A stretch of DNA of 64,000 nucleotides, taken from NCBI RefSeq assembly GCF_003054445.1, contig NC_042508.1, positions 434,001 to 498,000 on the forward strand. The letters run 5' to 3'. Shown piece by piece: positions 52,080 through 62,221 of the stretch (its first letter is position 1; every line of letters starts with the position of its first letter). Made by a program: the position numbers and the translations under genes. Under the pieces are notes generated by a model that saw only the letters and a list, made by a program, of their open reading frames with translations, was not told the origin of the DNA and searched no databases. The DNA comes from Pichia kudriavzevii (Eukaryota; Ascomycota; Pichiomycetes; Pichiales; Pichiaceae).

Positions 52080-52152
52080 GGGCGTGTGGCGTAGTTGGTA
52101 GCGCGTTTGCCTTGCAAGCGAAAGGTCATCGGTTCGACTCCGGTCTCGTCCA
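52080..52152 (+). tRNA. tRNA-Ala (anticodon UGC)
   Basis: A 73 nt cloverleaf starting 12 nt after tRNA-Ile: acceptor GGGCGTG with CTCGTCC, anticodon arm TTTGC-CTTGCAA-GCGAA giving UGC, T arm ATCGG-TTCGACT-CCGGT, discriminator A. G3-U70, the alanine identity pair, is present. Position 6-67 is a U-U mismatch. TTTTT at 52156-52160 is a terminator. Confidence 0.95.
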
Positions 52153-52427
52153 AATTTTTGTCTAACAATTTCTGTTTCTCCTACAAATTTTTTGGAAGCC
52201 GGCGCCGGCGATGTTTCTCCTTGTATTCGCCTATAATTTAATCTTTCAAATTTTTTCCCCATTTTCCCATTTTTCCCTTTGCGGAAATACGCATGCTTTC
52301 AGGAATGAGTTTAATAGTCATCATCAGAAAGGTTTGATTCCGAAACACTTTTCAAGAGGTTTTCTTTTTTCAGCATTTTGCTGCTCCCTTGAATATCACC
52401 TTCTCTTCATAGTATTCTCAATTCACA

Positions 52428-53324
52428 ATGTTGGCTAAATCAACAGGATTGGGATATGGTGCTCGTTTGGGCTCAGTGCTCAGATGTAGATACTCATCCT
52501 CCACAGCAGCTATGGCGTATAAGAACCTCCATAGAAATAAGAAAAGACCACAGTTACCAACTTTCGAGCAGCCAACTTTGTCTGCAGACTCTGCTGTCTC
52601 ATCCATTATCTATGAAACACCTATTGTCTCAAAGTCTCCAAAAACCCAGCATGTTTTGAACTGTCTAGTTCAAAACGAACCTGGTGTGTTGTCATTAGTC
52701 TCTGGTACTTTAGCAGCAAGAGGATTCAATATCGACTCCTTGGTTGTTTGTAACACGGAGGTTAAAGATTTATCTAGAATGACCATTGTCTTAGGTGGTC
52801 AAGATGCTGTTATTGAACAAGCAAGAAAGCAAATTGAAGACTTAGTTCCTGTTTATGCAGTTTTAGACTACAGCCATTCCGAAATTATCAAAAGAGAACT
52901 ACTCTTGGCAAGAGTTTCCCTCTTAGGTCCGGAGTATTTCCAAGAATTGGTTGCTCATCACAATGATTCAGACGCATCTGTGTCAGACAGACTTAGATCC
53001 GAGACCTACCACCCAAAGAACTTGCCACCTTCTCAAGCTTTGAGACAAAAATTCGAACACCTCGACGCCATTAGCAAACTAACTCGTGAATTTGGTGGTA
53101 AGATTGTTGATGTCAGTGATAGAAACTGTATTGTAGAGTTATCAGCCAAACCTTCCAGAATTTCTTCGTTTATTGCATTGATTCAACCATTTGGTATCTT
53201 AGAATTAGCTAGATCTGGTATGATGGCATTACCAAGAACTCCAATTGAGGGTGTCGAAGATGGAACTGACCCAACCAAGGATGCCGCTGACGTTGTCGAC
53301 GTTTCTCAATTACCCCCTGGTTAA
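52428..53324 (+). CDS. ILV6: Acetolactate synthase regulatory subunit
   Basis: Regulatory subunit of mitochondrial acetohydroxyacid synthase (with Ilv2), conferring valine feedback and ATP reversal in branched-chain amino-acid synthesis. The 298 residues include a presequence (about 1-30), an ACT domain (about 78-150) starting H-V-L-N-C-L-V-Q-N-E-P-G-V-L-S with R-G-F-N-I-D-S-L, and a C-terminal ALS_ss domain with R-E-L-L-L-A-R-V-S-L-L-G-P-E and F-G-I-L-E-L-A-R-S-G. S. cerevisiae Ilv6 is 309. I saw no exact Gcn4 site in the 275 bp upstream. Confidence 0.96.
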   Translation: MLAKSTGLGYGARLGSVLRCRYSSSTAAMAYKNLHRNKKRPQLPTFEQPTLSADSAVSSIIYETPIVSKSPKTQHVLNCLVQNEPGVLSLVSGTLAARGFNIDSLVVCNTEVKDLSRMTIVLGGQDAVIEQARKQIEDLVPVYAVLDYSHSEIIKRELLLARVSLLGPEYFQELVAHHNDSDASVSDRLRSETYHPKNLPPSQALRQKFEHLDAISKLTREFGGKIVDVSDRNCIVELSAKPSRISSFIALIQPFGILELARSGMMALPRTPIEGVEDGTDPTKDAADVVDVSQLPPG

Positions 53325-53550
53325 GTTGACACAAAAAAATACCATTCCTTTTAGTTAATATCAACGTAAATAGTAACACGTGAAATTTTAAACACCTAAA
53401 TAAAGCAAATTGTTTAGCGTATTTATAATGAATATAATACCTAACTTATAAAATCTACTATATATCATACCGTAATCCATAAAAACAAACCGTCAGAAAT
53501 AATAAAAAACATAAACACAAGTAACCAAAGAATTAAAGTGGTACTCAACC

Positions 53551-54225
53551 CTAAAACTCAACGTCTAGCGGCACGCTTATGCTGCTAACAGGAAGGAATC
53601 CACCCAGTATATATACCTTTACGTTAGCGTCACCGGTTAATCTTAACTTTGGATCTTTTTCCAATAAAACCCTCTTTAGTATTGATTTCACCCCTTTACC
53701 ATTCGGGTACAAGGTAATAAAAAGATCCATTGGCGTGCTTTTATTGTTTGCAATTTTAACATAAAACGGTTTAATAGCAGCCTTCCCTAAGTTTAATTTC
53801 TCATCACCTTCGTGAACAATCAGGTCTAGATCATCAATCTTCAAGTTCAAACCTCTCAAAGTAAAGCCACCCGCCTTGAAGTAGTTTCTGATCCAGCTGT
53901 CGTCAATGTTTGTATAGTTATTAGTATTGGTACCGCTTATTTGTAGATCAATTCCACCGGAATCGCCCAGTCCTAGTAACCTCAGATTATCTGTATCAAA
54001 AACCGTGCCCTCTGCAACGCCGACCCCTAAGTTGGGTTTAACATGAGTAAAAAAAATAGCAATCAAGCTAAATAGTATTACACTGATGATTCCAATCGGT
54101 ACATACACATGTAATTTGTTTCTTACTGCTTGCCTTTTGAAGTTGTTCCATTTAGACTTGAACGAGTTATCCGTGGTGAAAGTACTTCCCAATAATGGGG
54201 CAGACTCTGTATTATCGAAAACCAT
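53551..54225 (-). CDS. Tag1-like single-pass vacuolar membrane protein (short form)
   Basis: A 224-residue type II membrane protein with one helix at about 41-61 and a luminal LEA2-like beta domain (about 75-224; G-L-G-V-G-V-A-E-G-T, L-R-L-L-G-L-G-D-S-G-G-I-D-L, L-R-G-L-N-L-K-I-D-D-L). The cytoplasmic start has E7-S-A-P-L11-L12, an acidic dileucine (ExxxLL) signal of the kind used by AP-3 for sorting to the vacuole. It resembles the N-terminal part of YLR173W/Tag1 and is divergent from DPH5, the neighbour of TAG1 in S. cerevisiae. But Tag1 is about 608 residues, so this is a much shorter relative. It ends in a stop 227 bp from the ILV6 stop, with no continuing frame. Confidence 0.6.
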   Translation of the reverse strand: MVFDNTESAPLLGSTFTTDNSFKSKWNNFKRQAVRNKLHVYVPIGIISVILFSLIAIFFTHVKPNLGVGVAEGTVFDTDNLRLLGLGDSGGIDLQISGTNTNNYTNIDDSWIRNYFKAGGFTLRGLNLKIDDLDLIVHEGDEKLNLGKAAIKPFYVKIANNKSTPMDLFITLYPNGKGVKSILKRVLLEKDPKLRLTGDANVKVYILGGFLPVSSISVPLDVEF

Positions 54226-54418
54226 ATTTATATTTAATGCCTCCCTCTAGTATATCTTTATTAAGTTGTTATTTTTTGTTATCTAATAAGATAACAAACC
54301 AAAATGAAGGCACAAAGAAGCACTCTTCAAGGGTGACATGGCCCTAAGTTCGAATTTAGCCACCAAGCCACCAGATAAAAAAAATATTCTCATGAACTTC
54401 ACACACTAATTCTAAATT

Positions 54419-54433
54419 TCGAAAAATTTTCAA
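54419..54433. promoter_or_regulatory. RRPE-like element before DPH5
   Basis: TCGAAAAATTTTCAAAC lies about 65-80 bp upstream of the DPH5 ATG and, read on the minus strand, contains TGAAAATTTTTCG, an RRPE-type core. DPH5 acts on elongation factor 2, so control with translation genes is plausible. Confidence 0.4.
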
Positions 54434-54497
54434 ACTTCACTTTTGATTGGTACTTAGCAGCACAAACACTATATTTACAGCATAGACAACAACTAAG

Positions 54498-55409
54498 ATG
54501 CTTTACATGATTGGATTAGGGCTTGCCCATGAAACTGATATCACAGTTCGTGGCCTTGAAGCGGCTAAAAAATGTAAAAGAGTCTATCTAGAACATTACA
54601 CATCTGTATTGATGTCCGCTAATAAGGAATCATTGGAGAAATTTTATGGCAGGGAAGTGATACTTGCTGACAGAGAAATGGTTGAATCAGAAAGTGACAA
54701 GATCCTAGAGAATGCACAAGAGGATGATGTTGCTTTTTTAGTTGTTGGTGATGTTTTTGGAGCTACAACACATACTGACTTAGTTATAAGAGCCAGGGAA
54801 CAAAATATTCCTGTCGAATCTATTCACAATGCAAGCGTTATGAACGCAGTTGGTGCATGTGGCTTGCAATTGTACAACTTTGGTCAAGCCGTTTCCATAG
54901 TTTTCTTTACTGAAGATTGGAGACCAGATTCCTTCTACAACAAGATTATGGAAAATAGAAGGATTGGTTTGCATACCCTTTTGTTGTTAGATATCAAGGT
55001 CAAAGAGCCAAATATTAAAGCTATGATGCAGGGTAGAATTGAATATGATCCACCTAGATACATGTCCGTTGCAACTTGCTGTCAACAACTTTTGGAAATT
55101 GAGGAGAAGAGGAAGGAGGAAGCATACACCCCCCAAACACCATGTATAGCTGTTTCTAGATTGGGTTCACCAAACCAAAGTTTCAAGGCAGGAACTCTGG
55201 AAGAATTAGCAAATTACGATGCAGGAGAGCCATTGCACTCTGTTGTTATGTTAGGTAGACAAGTGCACGATATTGAGCTAGACTACTTATTAGCATTTGC
55301 CAATGATCCAGATGCGTACAGAAAGGCAGTTGCTGCAGATCAGGAATATTTCAAGCCTCCGCCACCACCTCCTGCACCACAAGACATCATTTCTTCAGAT
55401 GAGGAATAA
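54498..55409 (+). CDS. DPH5: Diphthine methyl ester synthase
   Basis: AdoMet-dependent methyltransferase that methylates the modified histidine of eEF2 during diphthamide synthesis. The 303 residues match Dph5 (300) throughout: [40 protein letters not shown] and [14 protein letters not shown]. It belongs to the tetrapyrrole methylase superfamily. Proline-rich tail near the C-terminus (P-P-P-P-P-P-A-P). Confidence 0.97.
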   Translation: MLYMIGLGLAHETDITVRGLEAAKKCKRVYLEHYTSVLMSANKESLEKFYGREVILADREMVESESDKILENAQEDDVAFLVVGDVFGATTHTDLVIRAREQNIPVESIHNASVMNAVGACGLQLYNFGQAVSIVFFTEDWRPDSFYNKIMENRRIGLHTLLLLDIKVKEPNIKAMMQGRIEYDPPRYMSVATCCQQLLEIEEKRKEEAYTPQTPCIAVSRLGSPNQSFKAGTLEELANYDAGEPLHSVVMLGRQVHDIELDYLLAFANDPDAYRKAVAADQEYFKPPPPPPAPQDIISSDEE

Positions 55410-55572
55410 GTAAATTTAAAAGTGTATACTAATTAGTTACTGAAAACATTAGAACGAATTAACGGAAAAAAAAATTGAAAATAAAATTTGATTTCATTTT
55501 GGTTGATTACATAATGAACATCAATTCAACTCTTTGTACATAAAAACTACAGAATCAGATAATCTAAAATAC

Positions 55573-58557
55573 CTATTCGATATCTAATAACGGTTTCAAC
55601 TTTTTGATCAATAGCCAATCTTCCCTCGGCACTGTACTTCTAAAAGCTGGATCCTTCAAAGTATCGATGGATTTTCTAGTGATAAGTGAGTATAAGCCAT
55701 CCTTCTCGTCAACATGTCTACCCCATGTTGGCTGTTGCCCAGAACCTGCTTCTAAACGCATAGCAACACCGGCATTCGTCTCACCTTTTCTCACGGATGC
55801 CTTAGATTCGTGGTTGACTTCCAAAGAGGTAACAGTACCCAATAACATTGGGATTTTTCTACCAGTGGAAGGATCCGGCTTGACTGCACAGATTGGAGTA
55901 CCAACTTTAACCATACCTTCAACGACATCAACACCAATAATCATTGGATTTCTCTTGTTAATGATTTGTAGTGTTTTCAGAACACAAGGGAAAATAGCAG
56001 AACCGGCATTAGCCTTTCTCTTTTCTTCCAAAAGTTTCTCTTGATATGCAGTAAACTCATCAAATAGGTGATAAATAATATCTGCATTAAATATTTTGAC
56101 ACCTTGTTCATTTGCGTATTGTTCTGCCTCCTTATCAACCTTAACATCGAAACACAACATAACGGCCAATTCCTTAGCCTTATCCAACATTGCTGTTGCC
56201 TTCATAACGTCTCTCTTGTAAACTGGACCTAAACCAATTGACATAACTGGAATCTTCATATCCTTCAAAAAGTCTAATAACGCTTCCAATGAACCTAAAG
56301 TGGATGCTTGGACGGTAACACCCCTACCGGAGGTGTCGACAGAATCTAACAAACCGGTTAAATCATCCATGACGTCATCCATCATTTCTTCTTCATCGTC
56401 ACCTTCTTTAACAACTAATAATCTTGAACCAGCAACCGCTTTTTCCAAATCATTTGCAGCGATTTTAACACCAATAGCTGCCTTGACTTCCTTGTGGTGA
56501 ACGTATTCTGATTTGATACGTAATTCTCTCGCAGGAGGAGGAGTTAATAGTGCTCTTATATTTGTAACAATTGGCCCATTCATACCGCAAAGCACAATTC
56601 TGTCACCTTCATGCAAAACTCCGTTAGATAGAATGACATCAATGGTAGTACCTAAACCTTCAATAACCTTCACTTCTAAAATGGTAGCCTCGACGCCTGT
56701 TAGATATTTCAATTGCTTACTCATTCTCTTTTGAGTCAACTCTAATAGTAACCACAATAAATCAGGAACACCTTCACCGGTAACAGCAGATGTTGGAACA
56801 ATGGAAACATATTTAGACATATTTTGGTTCTTGTAGTACAATTCCGAGTTCAAACCTTGTTCAGCTAAAGCAACCTTGATTTGTGTAAACCTGGTTTCAA
56901 ATTCAGACCTAACAGAAGGTTTTTGAGCTTCTAGAGAGTTACGGAAAGAATTGTTTGGAGTGGCTTTCCAGTCATATAATCTATCGATCTTATTCAAAGC
57001 AACAACGAATGGTGCCTTTCTATCTCTCAATAGTCTAATAGACTCAATTGTTTGTTGTTCTAAGCCATGCATGATATCAATGACTAGGATGGCAATGTTA
57101 CAAAGCGATGAACCTCTTGTTCTTAGATTAGTGAAAGATTCGTGACCTGGTGTATCAATCATCAATAAACCTGGAACATCATAAGAAACCTTTTCAAATT
57201 CTTCCATGACCTTAGTCTTTTCTTGAATGGAATCAATTGGGAAGTAAGTTGCACCGATTTGTTGAGTAATACCACCAGCTTCACCACCTTGGACGTTAGT
57301 TTGTCTAATCTTATCCAATAACTTGGTTTTACCGGTATCAACGTGACCCAAAATACAGCAGATTGGAGAACGTAATTCTCTACCATCCTTAGTAATAGAT
57401 GTTGTTTTTGGTAGCAGTGATTTTGCTTCAGGAATTGGGCTTGCCTTTGGAGTGGTAACCTTTGGTTGAGCTTCTTCAACAATATCAGTGTCATCGTAAT
57501 CATGTGCAACAAATTCTTGTTCCTCCTGCTCTTCCCTTTCTTCTTCGTCGAGTTCACCAGACGCTGCTTCCTCGCCTTCATCATCGTCTAGCATATTTTC
57601 CCAGTCGTCAACCAAAGCTTCATCTTCATCATCATCCAAACCGTTATTAACGGTTTTCTTTGCCTCAGCAGCAGCCTTGGCTTCAGCAGCAGCCTTTTCT
57701 TCAGCAGATTGTGATTGCTTCTTCTTTTTCTTATATCTAGCAGCACTGGCTTTCTTTGGTTGACCTTCACTGGATAGACCAGCAACTTGGATGTTACCCG
57801 ATTGTAGCAATGCAGCTCTTCTTCTTTCTTGCAGAGCCTTCTCTTGCTTTTGCTTCTTAGTGAGATATTTACCTTCTTTTTTCAGTTGCTCAATTCTAGC
57901 CTTCTCCTTTTCCTTCTTTAGCCTCTTTTCTTCCTCGTTTGCTTTTTCTTCAGCAACTCTCTGCTTCTCTTCCTCTTCCTCTCTCAATCTCTCTTCTTCC
58001 TCAAGACGTGCTGCTTCCTCTTCGGCCTGCTTCTTCAATTCAAGTTGTCTCTTCAAGGCTGCAATTGCAGCAGGAACCTTCTTGGTCTTTTTTGAAGAAG
58101 AAGGGGTAGCTTTAGTTGGTTCATCAACCTTCTTTTCTTCACCAGAGGTTTCGGTAGTTGACTCCTCATCCTTCTTTGAAGAATTACCAGCAGCACCAGC
58201 AGAAGCACCTTTTCTTTCAGCCAGTTGCTTCTTTCTTTGTTTCTCTCTCTCCTTTCTCTCTCTCTCTTTCTCCTTCTTTGTCTTAATGATAGGACCTTTT
58301 TGGGTTTCCTGTTCTTGCTGTTTCTTCTCCTCCTCCTTTTGCTTGACTTTCTTCTCTTTCTTGTTCTTAGCTTTCTTCAAGTTGGACAAGAAATCTCCAC
58401 CAAATTCATCCTCTGCATTAGCAACAGCAGGTCCTTGTGGTTCTGCAGTTTCGGATTCTGGAGCTGGAGACGCTAATTCTTCAGCCTGAGGTTGATCTGC
58501 CTCAAATTCCTCATCCCAGTAATCTTGCTTGTTATTCTTCTTTCCCTTTTTAGCCAT
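55573..58557 (-). CDS. FUN12: Translation initiation factor eIF5B
   Basis: GTPase that joins 60S and 40S subunits at start codons. The 994 residues (S. cerevisiae Fun12 1002) have a Lys/Glu-rich disordered first 390 residues, then the G domain with G-H-V-D-T-G-K-T (G1, about 402), D-T-P-G-H-E-S-F (G3) and N-K-I-D (G4), followed by domains II, III ([12 protein letters not shown]) and IV ending in [10 protein letters not shown], the helix that contacts eIF1A. It converges on DPH5 with about 160 bp between stops. Confidence 0.97.
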   Translation of the reverse strand: MAKKGKKNNKQDYWDEEFEADQPQAEELASPAPESETAEPQGPAVANAEDEFGGDFLSNLKKAKNKKEKKVKQKEEEKKQQEQETQKGPIIKTKKEKERERKEREKQRKKQLAERKGASAGAAGNSSKKDEESTTETSGEEKKVDEPTKATPSSSKKTKKVPAAIAALKRQLELKKQAEEEAARLEEEERLREEEEEKQRVAEEKANEEEKRLKKEKEKARIEQLKKEGKYLTKKQKQEKALQERRRAALLQSGNIQVAGLSSEGQPKKASAARYKKKKKQSQSAEEKAAAEAKAAAEAKKTVNNGLDDDEDEALVDDWENMLDDDEGEEAASGELDEEEREEQEEQEFVAHDYDDTDIVEEAQPKVTTPKASPIPEAKSLLPKTTSITKDGRELRSPICCILGHVDTGKTKLLDKIRQTNVQGGEAGGITQQIGATYFPIDSIQEKTKVMEEFEKVSYDVPGLLMIDTPGHESFTNLRTRGSSLCNIAILVIDIMHGLEQQTIESIRLLRDRKAPFVVALNKIDRLYDWKATPNNSFRNSLEAQKPSVRSEFETRFTQIKVALAEQGLNSELYYKNQNMSKYVSIVPTSAVTGEGVPDLLWLLLELTQKRMSKQLKYLTGVEATILEVKVIEGLGTTIDVILSNGVLHEGDRIVLCGMNGPIVTNIRALLTPPPARELRIKSEYVHHKEVKAAIGVKIAANDLEKAVAGSRLLVVKEGDDEEEMMDDVMDDLTGLLDSVDTSGRGVTVQASTLGSLEALLDFLKDMKIPVMSIGLGPVYKRDVMKATAMLDKAKELAVMLCFDVKVDKEAEQYANEQGVKIFNADIIYHLFDEFTAYQEKLLEEKRKANAGSAIFPCVLKTLQIINKRNPMIIGVDVVEGMVKVGTPICAVKPDPSTGRKIPMLLGTVTSLEVNHESKASVRKGETNAGVAMRLEAGSGQQPTWGRHVDEKDGLYSLITRKSIDTLKDPAFRSTVPREDWLLIKKLKPLLDIE

Positions 58558-59033
58558 TATGTGAGTTGTTGTTCATCCAGCTGACTACTCCTTGTTTGTC
58601 GGTAAAGTATATCTCCTTCCAAGAAAACCCTTTCATAAGTAACCCATTATTCATTTTTCAAAAATTCATGCTCGTTCACCAAAGTTTCGCCCTTGAAAAA
58701 TTTTTTCTCCAAGGCCGCAAGAAAAAAAACTACATAAACTCCCACAGGGCAACTAGATTTACGACCTTTTTGGTTTCCCATTGCTTTTTCTTGTTCTTTA
58801 ACCACAATGACAAGTCCCAGACACGATACCTGTATGTTCTTTCAAACGTGACAGAGTAGTGTGTTGTTTGAAAGACTTGTCGATGGAAGAGGAATGCTTT
58901 TCTTACACTGTCCCCAGTTTGAGTCTTATGCTTGTATTTTCACACCTGCATCGGATATATGAGAGGGTCCACATTTTTTAAGATTTTCTTATAACGGTAA
59001 ATGCCTTACGGAGTTTATAGAAGTGGATACATT
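58558..59033. promoter_or_regulatory. FUN12 promoter and M20 peptidase 3' region
   Basis: 476 bp. TGAAAAATTTTTTC at about 58693-58706, some 140 bp before FUN12, is a good RRPE-type match (TGAAAAATTTT). A frame on the plus strand at 58566-58859 has no recognisable similarity. Otherwise nothing seen. Confidence 0.5.
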
Positions 59034-60284
59034 TTACCTACCTAACGAAAAAAGAACCAACTTTTTGTAGTCATCGACTGCCTGTAAGAGACTCTCTGCT
59101 GTGACATACTCGTCATCACCATGTGCTACTAAGATTGTGCCCGGTCCATAGAGATATCTAGTAAAGTTCTTGTGGTCGAGTTTTGGAATATCAGTAGCAT
59201 ACGATGCAATGTATGTATCGAAACCAGGAACTTGGTAGTCCAAGAATGTAGGATCATCAGTAACTTCCACATTGAACTGAATTTCCAGTGCCTCAGGAAG
59301 GTGTTTCTCTACAATTTGGGCAACCACAGGCGCAATCAAGTCCGAGTCCACCGGGGTCCTCATAAGCACCTTGCATGAAGCATGGGGCGAAACAACATTA
59401 CCGGCCGTGCCACCTTGGAATAGTCCGATATTTACCGTTGTTGTGTTCAAGATTTCAGAGGTTGGCCAAGGGTAACTCTCGATTTCATGCATAATTTCAA
59501 TGAGGATTTTGTTTGCATCAATACCAACTTCAGGGTATCCTGAGTGGCTCGCCTTACCCTTGACTTCGATGTCTGCAAGATATATACCTTTATGGCCTGT
59601 TGCCAGTTTATTTTCAGTCGGTTCTCCAAAAATAACAGCATCCCAAGTGATTGAATTATTATTAAAATAGTCATTGGCCAAAAGCATGCCTGCACCACCA
59701 ACTTCTTCTTGAAATACATATAACAATCCTAACTCTTCCGGCTTGACCAATCCATCTTCAACGAGCTCCTTTGCTGCAATGATTTGTGCAGCAACAGAGC
59801 CTTTGGCATCACATGAACCACGTCCATAGATCCTAGTCTCGCCATTTTCGTCCTGAGCAATAGAGTAATGAATATACGGCGGAACGGTATCTATATGGGA
59901 CGTCAACAAGACAGACGAGTTTTCAGTGCCGGAAAAGGCATAGATGTTTCTCCGAGATTCGTCAACATTCAATTCGAAACCGAGGTTCAAGTCACTAAGG
60001 TACTTTCTCAGATAACGAGAGACTCCATACTCGTTGCCACTGATTGATTCGATTTTCACCAAATCTGCATGGAGTTTGAACAACTCTGGGTTTTCCTTGA
60101 AAATACTAGGAACCTTAGAGCCGCCGTCAATTACGCTACTGATGGAATCGGCAACACCGGATATCAAGTCGGGAATAGTGAAGATGTCCTCTAAACTGAC
60201 TTCTGCAACTGGAGCAGGTGCCCCTTGTGCTGCCAGTGTCAGTGTCAATGCAGCAACGCCTAATGTGTGTACCCAGGCAATCAT
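59034..60284 (-). CDS. Secreted/vacuolar M20-family metallopeptidase (probable carboxypeptidase)
   Basis: Zinc-dependent M20A peptidase of the fungal secreted carboxypeptidase group, related to ArgE/DapE and Cps1. The 416 residues start with a signal peptide (about 1-22, ending A-Q-G-A-P-A) and a pro-like segment to about 60. Metal and catalytic residues are in T-S-H-I-D-T-V (His130, Asp132), G-R-G-S-C-D-A-K-G (Asp159), Q-E-E-V-G-G (Glu193 catalytic, Glu194), G-E-P-T-E (about 220-224) and a C-terminal A-H-G-D-D-E-Y (His about 388). Several N-glycosylation sequons (N-S-S, N-N-S, N-T-T, N-F-T) fit secretion. Shorter than S. cerevisiae Cps1 (576). The promoter has three tandem GATAAG sites, suggesting nitrogen control. 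Confidence 0.88.
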   Translation of the reverse strand: MIAWVHTLGVAALTLTLAAQGAPAPVAEVSLEDIFTIPDLISGVADSISSVIDGGSKVPSIFKENPELFKLHADLVKIESISGNEYGVSRYLRKYLSDLNLGFELNVDESRRNIYAFSGTENSSVLLTSHIDTVPPYIHYSIAQDENGETRIYGRGSCDAKGSVAAQIIAAKELVEDGLVKPEELGLLYVFQEEVGGAGMLLANDYFNNNSITWDAVIFGEPTENKLATGHKGIYLADIEVKGKASHSGYPEVGIDANKILIEIMHEIESYPWPTSEILNTTTVNIGLFQGGTAGNVVSPHASCKVLMRTPVDSDLIAPVVAQIVEKHLPEALEIQFNVEVTDDPTFLDYQVPGFDTYIASYATDIPKLDHKNFTRYLYGPGTILVAHGDDEYVTAESLLQAVDDYKKLVLFSLGR

Positions 60285-60361
60285 TCTCTGTGGAGCGTAT
60301 CTGAAAAGGAAGGTGGAGCTGGTAGGATAATTGTAACTATGGAGAATGAAACCAAGATACT

Positions 60362-60397
60362 CTTATCCACACCCTTATCCACACCCTTATCCACACT
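60362..60397 (-). promoter_or_regulatory. Tandem 12 bp repeat carrying three GATAAG sites
   Basis: Three head-to-tail copies of CTTATCCACACC (the last ends in T), plus a partial fourth, 78-113 bp before the peptidase ATG. On the gene's strand each unit reads GGTGTGGATAAG and so holds one GATAAG, the core site of GATA activators Gln3/Gat1 in nitrogen catabolite repression. Other GATAA occurrences are at about 60498 (GATAAC) and 60326 (GATAAT). The rest of the 327 bp spacer 60285-60611 holds no gene. Confidence 0.7.
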
Positions 60398-60611
60398 CTT
60401 ATACTCACTTAAACACAAGGACATTCTCTGTGCGCCAAATCTCCATCTCGGCCGTTACTCCTCAACCAACAAACCCAGGCGCGTGTTTCCCCATTGGGCA
60501 GATAACGTGGGACATTGTCAAGGCCATAGCTGTTGTTGCTATACCTGGTTTGTAGAGTGAAGTATAGAGATCCCATGATAGTCAGTTATACTCTTCCGGC
60601 CTTTTTGGTTG

Positions 60612-62057
60612 TTACTTTCCTTGTACCTTGGTCGTATCTTGCTGGTCGAAACTTACGATCCAGGGAGGGGTCGATTGGCTTTTTTGACGAGACCCTGAAT
60701 TGCTCCTTTCGAGGAAAACGTTCTCCTCTTCCAAGGTTTCATTCTGTTGCTCTTCCAAGGTCTCCTCCTCTGTAGTTTCGTCATCGGTTTCATCATCACT
60801 GCGCAGGCTGGCCTTGAAGCCCACACCCAGTCCTGGCGTTGTACCAAAAAGTTGTGCGCCGAATGAGTTTCTTGGATTTCCAGCGCTGTTGATGCTTCCA
60901 CGTCTACTAACACTGGACTCTTGCATCGGTAGCATAGACGAGATTGGTGGGAGTCGTTGGGTTTGAGAGTTTGCTATATTGGACAATAGCGGGAGTCCCC
61001 CATTAGAAGACGACGAGGAGACACTTGGCAACATGGGTGCTGAAGTTCTCTTTGGAGAAGCCAGTGATATTAGTGAGAAAATGGCGTCTTTCTCAAGGTC
61101 TTCACCTGAATTTATACAATCACTGTTTATCGTTAGCTTGAATTTCCCATTTTTCAAAGGCGAAGTATGTTTCAAATCCGGAGATTTCACACCCCGTCTG
61201 GCAATATCATCCAATCTCATGCTAGTATTAAAGGAAGACCTTCTTCTATTATGTGAAAATTGACCAGGACTTGACAGAAGCGCCTGACTCATCTCCAATT
61301 TCCGATCATTGAAATCTTCACTCTTTGGTAATCTATCAGACCTAAGTTTCCAAAAATCTTCTAAATTGGAGTTACCTGGTCTAATACCGTTGAGCTGACT
61401 CGACCGCTGAGGATTAGTGGCGATTTCTTCCAAGGAAGTCTCGAGTTCACCTATTGATTTATTTGACCATCCATGTTGTACCTTAACATTGGCATAATTC
61501 AATCTAGTTCTTAAATTCTCACTTAGTTTACGTATCTCCTTGTAGTCCCTCCTAGGTGATTTGAGTAGGTGCTCTGAGTCATAATCTCCTTCTTTCCTTT
61601 CGGGAGATTGGTCCTCATTTGATCTGGAAAATAAATCTGTAGAGGTCCTTTTCAACTTTTTATCCTCTAACCTAGCCTCTGGTGATTTGAGTAAAGTATA
61701 AAAGTCAGTACCGGGAAATTGCTTTGTCCTATCCTTATGTGGGGTAAAGGTAAGATCACCAGCACGAGGTGGAGATATCAGCGGAGTTCCTTCCACATCG
61801 TTTATATGTCCACGTACTCTCTCAGGTGTCTCAGGTATCTGAAGCGGAGCTGGAGAGGAGAATACCTCTGTTTTCAACAAGGACGGAGTAGTGGGCTCCT
61901 TGGAAGGCTCTTTAATCTCAGTTCCGCTTCTTGCTATGATATTCATACTCGTATCTCTTTTGTGTTCTTTCGCAGTGGTGGCGATGCTCTTGCTATTTAT
62001 GCTTGCGTTGTTATTCGGTGATGGGTTTGAGCGGGTGTTATCGGAGGTGGAAGACAT
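60612..62057 (-). CDS. Whi5/Nrm1-type G1/S transcription repressor
   Basis: Probable SBF/MBF repressor of the Whi5/Nrm1/Srl3 family. The 481 residues are mostly disordered, with one conserved-looking helix at about 178-206 (L-S-E-N-L-R-T-R-L-N-Y-A-N-V-K-V-Q-H-G-W) that resembles the GTB motif through which Whi5 and Nrm1 bind Swi6-containing factors. At least fourteen S/T-P sites are spread over the protein (for example S-S-P-A-P, E-T-P-E-R, S-P-P-R, F-T-P-H-K, K-S-P-R-R, A-S-P-K-R), fitting control by Cln-CDK. The C-terminal 80 residues are acidic. I cannot tell Whi5 from Nrm1 by eye. It is divergent from RDH54. Confidence 0.65.
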   Translation of the reverse strand: MSSTSDNTRSNPSPNNNASINSKSIATTAKEHKRDTSMNIIARSGTEIKEPSKEPTTPSLLKTEVFSSPAPLQIPETPERVRGHINDVEGTPLISPPRAGDLTFTPHKDRTKQFPGTDFYTLLKSPEARLEDKKLKRTSTDLFSRSNEDQSPERKEGDYDSEHLLKSPRRDYKEIRKLSENLRTRLNYANVKVQHGWSNKSIGELETSLEEIATNPQRSSQLNGIRPGNSNLEDFWKLRSDRLPKSEDFNDRKLEMSQALLSSPGQFSHNRRRSSFNTSMRLDDIARRGVKSPDLKHTSPLKNGKFKLTINSDCINSGEDLEKDAIFSLISLASPKRTSAPMLPSVSSSSSNGGLPLLSNIANSQTQRLPPISSMLPMQESSVSRRGSINSAGNPRNSFGAQLFGTTPGLGVGFKASLRSDDETDDETTEEETLEEQQNETLEEENVFLERSNSGSRQKSQSTPPWIVSFDQQDTTKVQGK

Positions 62058-62221
62058 ACCTATTGCTGCGCAGTCTGTCTGTAGTTGATAAGATATCTTT
62101 GTTTCGTTTACTCTCGGGTAGTTTGTTTGTGCAGTTGTGGAGCTTAATGCCTTACGAGCCTACACTCAGTGTACAGAGAAACATTAACAAAAATAAACAA
62201 GCGTTTCCAGGCTCTCATCTG

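Noticed and set aside
54296-54375. tRNA-like B-box sequence (AAGTTCGAATTT) between the Tag1-like gene and DPH5
   Set aside because: No matching 5-bp T stem with a 7-nt loop, no anticodon arm or acceptor stem could be folded; at most a relic.
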